A stretch of 64,000 bases of DNA, taken from Phytopseudomonas seleniipraecipitans. GTDB taxonomy: Bacteria; Pseudomonadota; Gammaproteobacteria; Pseudomonadales; Pseudomonadaceae. Below are positions 60,068 to 64,000 of this stretch, one piece after another; position 1 is the stretch's first letter; each line of letters starts with the position of its first letter. The notes beneath the pieces were generated by a model, which saw nothing but the letters and a program-made list of their open reading frames with translations, was not told the DNA's origin and made no database searches. Both the position numbers and the translations under genes were made by a program. The DNA lies in assembly GCF_900102335.1 (NCBI RefSeq), contig NZ_FNBM01000001.1, positions 744,001 to 808,000 on the forward strand. The letters run 5' to 3'.

Positions 60068-60652
60068 ATGTCGAAAGTTGGCTTGGCGCTGGTTCTGTTG
60101 ACTGTCTTTCAAGCCGCTCCCGTACTGGCCTGCGCGCCTGGCGAAACCCAGGTCTGCCTGGGTGGCTGTATCTGTGTGCCCGACCCCAATGGTGTACTCG
60201 GGCCGATGCAGGAACGTGCCGGGGCGATCACCGCGACCGCGCTGGAGGGCTGGATACTGCGCTCGCGCGAATCGGCTGCTCGGGAGGGCGCGCTGCCGAT
60301 TCCGGCCGAGATCCGTCGGCAGTTGCTGCCGTTCTATACGGCCGAACTGCTCGATTCGGTGCGCTACAAGGTCGGCGACACCGATGAACTGAGCGCCGCG
60401 CGCAACGTGATGCAGAACCCGGATATCAAGGCGGTTACCCTGATCGACATCATCGTTTTTCGCACCGCGCAGATGGCCGAACAAGATGCCGCGTTATGGG
60501 CTCACGAGTTACTGCACGTGCAGCAGTACCGGGAGTGGGGCACCGCCGGCTTTGCGGCGCGTTACAGCCGTGACGTCAACGCAGTGGAAGCGCCGGCCTA
60601 TCGGCGCCAGGCAGAGATCGCGCGGCTGCTTCATGAGCAAGCGCGTAACTGA
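60068..60652 (+). CDS. Secreted HExxH (DUF4157-like) protein
   Basis: The 194-residue precursor has a Sec signal peptide (about residues 1-21). A short Cys-rich segment follows (Cys22, 30, 34, 36), and then a domain with the zinc motif His146-Glu-Leu-Leu-His150 in WAHELLHVQQYREWG. A glutamate in DVNAVEAPAY downstream may complete the site. This resembles the DUF4157 metallopeptidase-like family. It is probably periplasmic; whether it hydrolyses anything is unknown. Confidence 0.75.
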   Translation: MSKVGLALVLLTVFQAAPVLACAPGETQVCLGGCICVPDPNGVLGPMQERAGAITATALEGWILRSRESAAREGALPIPAEIRRQLLPFYTAELLDSVRYKVGDTDELSAARNVMQNPDIKAVTLIDIIVFRTAQMAEQDAALWAHELLHVQQYREWGTAGFAARYSRDVNAVEAPAYRRQAEIARLLHEQARN

Positions 60653-60658
60653 GTTGGC

Positions 60659-61015
60659 CTAGGCGATACGCCTGGCGCGCAAGGCGATCACACACAGCAC
60701 CCCGGCTGCCAGATTGAGTGTCAGTGGATTAAAGGCTTCGCTGAGCAGCGCTGGCGCGAATATCGCCACGTCCACCAGCAACAGGACCAGCGCCGCCAGT
60801 GCCAGCCAGAGCGGCCAGCGCTGGCGACGCAGCAGCAGGATGGCCAAACCCAGGATAATTTCCCCGGCGCCTGCAGTCGCTATCAGGCTGTGCGGTAACC
60901 CGTGCAGGTCCATCAGCCTCATCTCGGTGGTGTTTTGCATCAACAGCTTCGGCACCAAACCGTGATAGATGAAAATAACGCCGAGTGTCAGGCGGGCCAG
61001 CAGGGCATCAGTCAT
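60659..61015 (-). CDS. DoxX-like small membrane protein
   Basis: The 118-residue protein has four hydrophobic segments and the DoxX-type start LLARLTLGVIFIYHGLVPKLL. ATG 61015 is chosen because it overlaps the upstream DCC gene's end by 8 bp; the frame is open to 61198. The two are probably co-expressed and involved in membrane redox handling, as judged only from family habits. Confidence 0.82.
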   Translation of the reverse strand: MTDALLARLTLGVIFIYHGLVPKLLMQNTTEMRLMDLHGLPHSLIATAGAGEIILGLAILLLRRQRWPLWLALAALVLLLVDVAIFAPALLSEAFNPLTLNLAAGVLCVIALRARRIA

Positions 61016-61433
61016 GCAGAAAGCGCTCGCGGTCTTGTGGACGGGGTAACTGGCAGTGCGCGTGGCGACCGAACAGGCGATAACGGTTGCGGGCGATGGG
61101 ATCGTAAGCCCGGTCGCGCACGCCTCGTGGTATGACGCGCAGCGCCCCGAGCCACCGCCACGGAGCCGGTAACTGTCGAAGGATCGCCAAAATCGCATCG
61201 CTGCGCTTCAGCGTCTGATCGCCCTCGACATAGAGCAGCGTATCGAAATGATCCAGCGGCATGCCGAACCAGGCGAGGATCGCCTGGCCTTGAGCGGATT
61301 GCATGCTGCACAGCTTGAGCTTGCCGGCACGGTCATGGCGAATCAGAAAGCGGCTCCAGCCGTTGCACAGCTTGCACACGCCATCGAACAGCACCACCCG
61401 ATCACCGGCCTGCAGGTAAGGTGGATACGCCAT
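61008..61433 (-). CDS. DCC-family thiol-disulfide oxidoreductase (DUF393)
   Basis: The 141-residue protein begins with the family motif VVLFDGVCKLCNGW, where Cys20 and Cys23 form the redox CxxC pair, and has DTLLYVEGD and RDRAYDPIARNRYRLFGR. It is a small cytoplasmic thiol oxidoreductase of uncertain role. It overlaps the DoxX-like gene downstream by 8 bp. Confidence 0.9.
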   Translation of the reverse strand: MAYPPYLQAGDRVVLFDGVCKLCNGWSRFLIRHDRAGKLKLCSMQSAQGQAILAWFGMPLDHFDTLLYVEGDQTLKRSDAILAILRQLPAPWRWLGALRVIPRGVRDRAYDPIARNRYRLFGRHAHCQLPRPQDRERFLHD

Positions 61434-61479
61434 ACATGCCTCCAGACTTCCAAGTCGCCCGCGTGGCGCAACTGCGCGC

Positions 61480-61968
61480 TCAGTAATGGATATCGTCGCG
61501 GGCGTGGGAACACTGCCTGACCAGCGCGTAAATCGACACGGTAAGCAACAGCATAATTGCTGCGACGCAGGACGTGAACACCAGGAAGTTCATGCGGCTA
61601 CCTTCATAGATTTCACGCGGCAGGTGAAAGCTTGGCAGCAAAGCGAAGTGCTTGATCTCGATGTTCTGACCAACCGAGTACTGCGCGGAGGCGGGCGTAC
61701 GATACTGCTCGGCAGCGCCAATGAACTGCTGACCGTCTGGCGTGTTGAAACTGTATTCATATAGCTCGACGCTGTCGTTACTCGGCACAGCCTGCACCGA
61801 GGTCACTACGCCTTCTATCGTCGCCGGCCATACCTTGATAATCGCAATCGTAGCGCCGCTCTGCGCCAGAAAGGCGATAAAAGCGAAGGCGGGGATCATC
61901 CAGATGGAGAGGGAGGACAGGGTGAACAGGAAGTCACGCTGCTCTTCTCTGGGGTAGTACATGTTCAT
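61480..61968 (-). CDS. DUF3592 membrane protein
   Basis: The 162-residue protein has an N-terminal membrane segment (LSIWMIPAFAFIAFLAQSG), a soluble beta-rich middle part (EGVVTSVQAVPSNDSVELYEY; YSVGQNIEI) and a C-terminal segment (FTSCVAAIMLLLTVSIYALV). This arrangement fits DUF3592. ATG 61968 follows the natural N-terminus (NMYYPREEQRDF); the frame is open to 61995. Function is unknown. Confidence 0.78.
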   Translation of the reverse strand: MNMYYPREEQRDFLFTLSSLSIWMIPAFAFIAFLAQSGATIAIIKVWPATIEGVVTSVQAVPSNDSVELYEYSFNTPDGQQFIGAAEQYRTPASAQYSVGQNIEIKHFALLPSFHLPREIYEGSRMNFLVFTSCVAAIMLLLTVSIYALVRQCSHARDDIHY

Positions 61969-62046
61969 AAATCCTTGACCGCTGCGCGCCGTCATCCAAG
62001 TAGGCTGCGCGGGCGGCGAGTCTTGCCCGCAGCCCGCCTCATGACA

Positions 62047-62625
62047 TTAGATCAGCTTCTGACGCACCGCTTCTTCCAAGCTGCTGCGGGTGAGCTGGAC
62101 GAGGATGTTGTCTGCCGACTCGTTGAACGGCACTGCGAAGATCAACAGCAATTGCATCCACGTTGTGATGGTTTCGCTCTTCTCTACCTTGCCGAGCAGT
62201 TTGCCGTCGGCGTCCTTGAACCGCATTTCCATGGTCAGCTCATTCTTGAAACGGCCGGGAATGATGAAGAAGGTGGCGCCGGTGACGACCGCGCTGAATA
62301 TGCTGCCGCGCTCATGGTTGGTCACACGTGCATTGATGTAGACGTCCGAATGCTGCTTGGCGGTGGTTATCGCGCTGAAGCGTCCGCTGTCCTTGAGTTG
62401 CTGAATCAACAGGTTTTCAAGGTTGGTCTGATCGAAGCCACCAGCACGATTCTGTTCGTTGAACAGATAGCGGCTTTCGACTTTCAACTGAGCGGTCGGT
62501 TTGGCCTCGGCAGGCGCTGCCAACGGCCATTGTTCGACCGGTGCCAGCTCGTGATTCGAGTAAGACGCACAGCCCGTAAGCGCGAGCAGGGCAACGCCCA
62601 GAATGACGGTAAACAGCTGTTTCAT
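62047..62625 (-). CDS. Lipoprotein of unknown function (first of a pair)
   Basis: The 192-residue precursor has a lipoprotein signal with lipobox ALTGC (Cys near residue 19). A mature domain follows (LENLLIQQLKDSGRFSAITTAK; SDVYINARVTNHERGS; ELTMEMRFKDADGKLLG), resembling DUF4136/LpoB-type lipoproteins that present surface loops. It is transcribed 14 bp after the other lipoprotein gene. ATG 62625 is chosen since AAGGA precedes it by about 10 nt. Confidence 0.8.
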   Translation of the reverse strand: MKQLFTVILGVALLALTGCASYSNHELAPVEQWPLAAPAEAKPTAQLKVESRYLFNEQNRAGGFDQTNLENLLIQQLKDSGRFSAITTAKQHSDVYINARVTNHERGSIFSAVVTGATFFIIPGRFKNELTMEMRFKDADGKLLGKVEKSETITTWMQLLLIFAVPFNESADNILVQLTRSSLEEAVRQKLI

Positions 62626-62639
62626 GGCGTACATCCTTG

Positions 62640-63248
62640 TCAGGGTTTGGCGAGTTTGTGAGTGGCGTCCTGCAGCAGTTGCTCAACCAGCTGGTTCAGC
62701 TGATCGGTGCCTAGCGAGGTGTTGAAGTAATCGTTGTCCCACAGGCCGGTGTTCTGGTTCAGCTTCACCGCCTGCTCGCTGCTGCTCAGCAGCTTGCCCT
62801 GGGCGTCGACGATCTGCAGGTTGCCGGCGAGGTCGTATTTATCCACGTAGATGGGGCCGTTGACCCAGATCCATACGGTCAGTGTCAGCAGTGCTCCGGG
62901 AAAGTAGGCCGGGTGCGGCGTGCGTTTGGCTTTCAGCGAGGTAAAGGTGAATTTCAGCGCCACGTCCTTTTCGCCAAGGGTGGCGGGGAAGCTGATCACT
63001 TCCTCGAAGTACTCACCGCGCTCGACACGGCGCGCCAGTTGCTCGGTGAACTGGGCGCTGAGCGTCTTGCGCAACGCGTCCTTGACCTTGCTGTCGGTGA
63101 TCACCACGTCCTCGACCATGGCAGCGCGCGCCTGGGTGGTGGTTGCATGTTGGGCAGGATCACCGATAGGACCTGCCGGCACGAAGGACACGCAACCGGT
63201 GAGGGTCAGCAACAGCGAAATCGTGCTGAGATAGAGCAGCTTTTTCAT
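62640..63248 (-). CDS. Lipoprotein of unknown function (second of a pair)
   Basis: The 202-residue precursor has lipobox LTGC (Cys19) and a mature domain with VITDSKVKDALRKTLSAQFTEQ and GNLQIVDAQGKLLSSSEQAV. The layout of the pair suggests a common outer-membrane complex. ATG 63248 is chosen because AGGAAG lies 4 to 9 nt upstream. It is the first gene of the pair; the start lies 414 bp from the chemoreceptor gene on the other strand. Confidence 0.8.
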   Translation of the reverse strand: MKKLLYLSTISLLLTLTGCVSFVPAGPIGDPAQHATTTQARAAMVEDVVITDSKVKDALRKTLSAQFTEQLARRVERGEYFEEVISFPATLGEKDVALKFTFTSLKAKRTPHPAYFPGALLTLTVWIWVNGPIYVDKYDLAGNLQIVDAQGKLLSSSEQAVKLNQNTGLWDNDYFNTSLGTDQLNQLVEQLLQDATHKLAKP

Positions 63249-63662
63249 GCTTCTTCCTTGAAATACATAGGACGAGGGAGCGAGGCCTGCGCAGGCCATG
63301 ACCGCCAAGCCTGCGAAAGGGGCGCCATTCTAGGGAGGCGTCAGCCTCAAAACCAGCACTTAACTGCCGGTTTGTGACTTGCGCCTGACCAGGTGTGACC
63401 GGACGCCAGGCAGGGTGGCGGAAATTACTTGCGGCAAGGTCATTTTCGTCGCACTTTCACTCGCCAGTAGTGTCAATTTGCCTTCACGCGATTCCAGTCC
63501 GTTGAATTGCGTAATTTTTTCCTAAAAACAATCGCTACTGCGCCCGCGCCTTCTACGCTTGAGGCAGACGGTTAGGCGGTTGTGTTTTTCGTCGAGGCCC
63601 GCTCAATAAAATTCAGGGGCAGCCGATTACCTTCAACAAGATGTCCTTCGGAGATACAGAGC
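63249..63662 (+). promoter_or_regulatory. Divergent intergenic region before the chemoreceptor gene, with FliA-type promoter
   Basis: TCAA (63603-63606), a 15-bp spacer and GCCGATTA (63622-63629) agree well with the sigma-28 (FliA) pattern TAAA-N15-GCCGATAA. The predicted start lies about 25-30 nt before the ATG at 63663. The remaining part of the 414-bp gap shows no gene; the lipoprotein promoter must also be here but was not located. Confidence 0.7.
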
Positions 63663-64000
63663 ATGTTCGGTAGTCGCTTGAAAAAAGAATTGGTGGCCAA
63701 GGATGCCGAACTATCGCTCCTCCGGCAGCTGTACCACGGTATCCAGACCGAGATGATTAAGCTCACGGTCGACTCCCAATACCGGATCATTGATTTCAAC
63801 GCCAACTTCGCCAGTTTCGTCGGCTACGGTCAGGAGCAGCTGAGCAACCGGCCAATGAGCGAAATCGTACCCTCGTACGTGAAAACGCTGCCGTGTTTCC
63901 GGAATCTGCAAGAAGCGATGAGGACGGGGCGCTCGGTGCGTGATCGTTATCGTTTCGTGCGTTCAGATGGCGCTCTGGTATGGATGCAGGCGTGCTGGCT
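63663..64000 (+). CDS. PAS-domain methyl-accepting chemotaxis protein (partial)
   Basis: The gene runs off the right edge, so 112 residues are visible. They form a PAS domain after a short N-terminal coil (LKKELVAKDAELSLLRQL). The segment IIDFNANFASFVGYGQEQLSNRP is the typical PAS pattern of soluble or membrane-free MCPs such as Aer/BdlA-like receptors. The signalling domain would lie outside the window, so MCP identity is inferred from the PAS type and the FliA-like promoter. A PAS-GGDEF protein remains possible. Confidence 0.7.
   Translation, partial: MFGSRLKKELVAKDAELSLLRQLYHGIQTEMIKLTVDSQYRIIDFNANFASFVGYGQEQLSNRPMSEIVPSYVKTLPCFRNLQEAMRTGRSVRDRYRFVRSDGALVWMQACW

Noticed and set aside
1-64000. 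tRNA, rRNA, insertion sequences or prophage genes
   Set aside because: None was recognised on either strand; no transposase, integrase or phage structural gene motif was found.

Overview
The window is a GC-rich, densely coded bacterial chromosome segment. It most likely comes from Pseudomonas in the broad sense, and the dispersed palindromes resemble those I associate with the mendocina/stutzeri side of the genus. The assignment rests on the liuRABCDE leucine operon, an rbsBACRKD ribose operon, an FkpA-like lipoprotein, short Pseudomonas-type palindromes and a FliA-type promoter before a chemoreceptor. It is an inference from gene content, not from a search. About 68 genes are supported. I saw no tRNA, rRNA, CRISPR array, transposase or prophage.

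Region 1 (1-11108, minus strand) is an exopolysaccharide operon of the Wzx/Wzy type. In transcription order it encodes an outer-membrane beta-barrel, a very short Wza/OPX-type export protein, a Wzc-type tyrosine autokinase, a CpsB-type (PHP) tyrosine phosphatase, a WcaJ/PslA-type initiating phosphotransferase, UDP-glucose dehydrogenase, a flippase and a glycosyltransferase cut by the left edge. Directly upstream, in the same orientation, lies an rfaH gene. Between rfaH and the operon is a 12/12 match to the Escherichia coli ops element recognised by RfaH. This is a self-contained antitermination-controlled polysaccharide locus.

Region 2 (11109-16660) is a sugar cassette flanked by AT-rich DNA: a family-2 glycosyltransferase facing a four-gene minus-strand operon (SDR, glucose-1-phosphate cytidylyltransferase, SAF-domain oxidoreductase, RmlC-like epimerase). 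The expected CDP-glucose 4,6-dehydratase is absent, so the product sugar is unclear.

Region 3 (16661-34984) is mainly metabolic. It holds a 2-hydroxyacid dehydrogenase, three small stress-type genes and liuRABCDE, whose operator sits inside a 19-bp promoter spacer. FkpA, a DUF1232 protein preceded by a cluster of DnaA boxes, an MFS/SDR pair with a TetR regulator, a thiolase, an LpxL-type acyltransferase and a patatin follow.

Region 4 (35012-47722) contains ZapE with an overlapping XRE regulator/membrane-protein pair, two GNAT proteins, a flavin reductase, an aldo/keto reductase, a macrodomain deacetylase and pdxY followed by a frame-disrupted small gene. The rbs operon, with a perfect 16-bp RbsR-type palindrome at its promoter, closes the region.

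Region 5 (47787-54548) is a HAD phosphatase followed by a five-gene ABC importer operon that includes an alkaline-phosphatase-superfamily hydrolase. It is divergent from a GntR/UTRA regulator, with two HutC/DasR-like operators in between and a stack of three palindromes inside the operon. An organophosphate or phosphonate substrate is suggested but not proven.

Region 6 (54568-64000) holds a Ktr/Trk potassium pair, SotB, GNAT, MdaB divergent from a YgiN-like monooxygenase, a secreted HExxH protein, small membrane and redox proteins, twin lipoproteins, and the start of a PAS chemoreceptor behind a FliA-like promoter.
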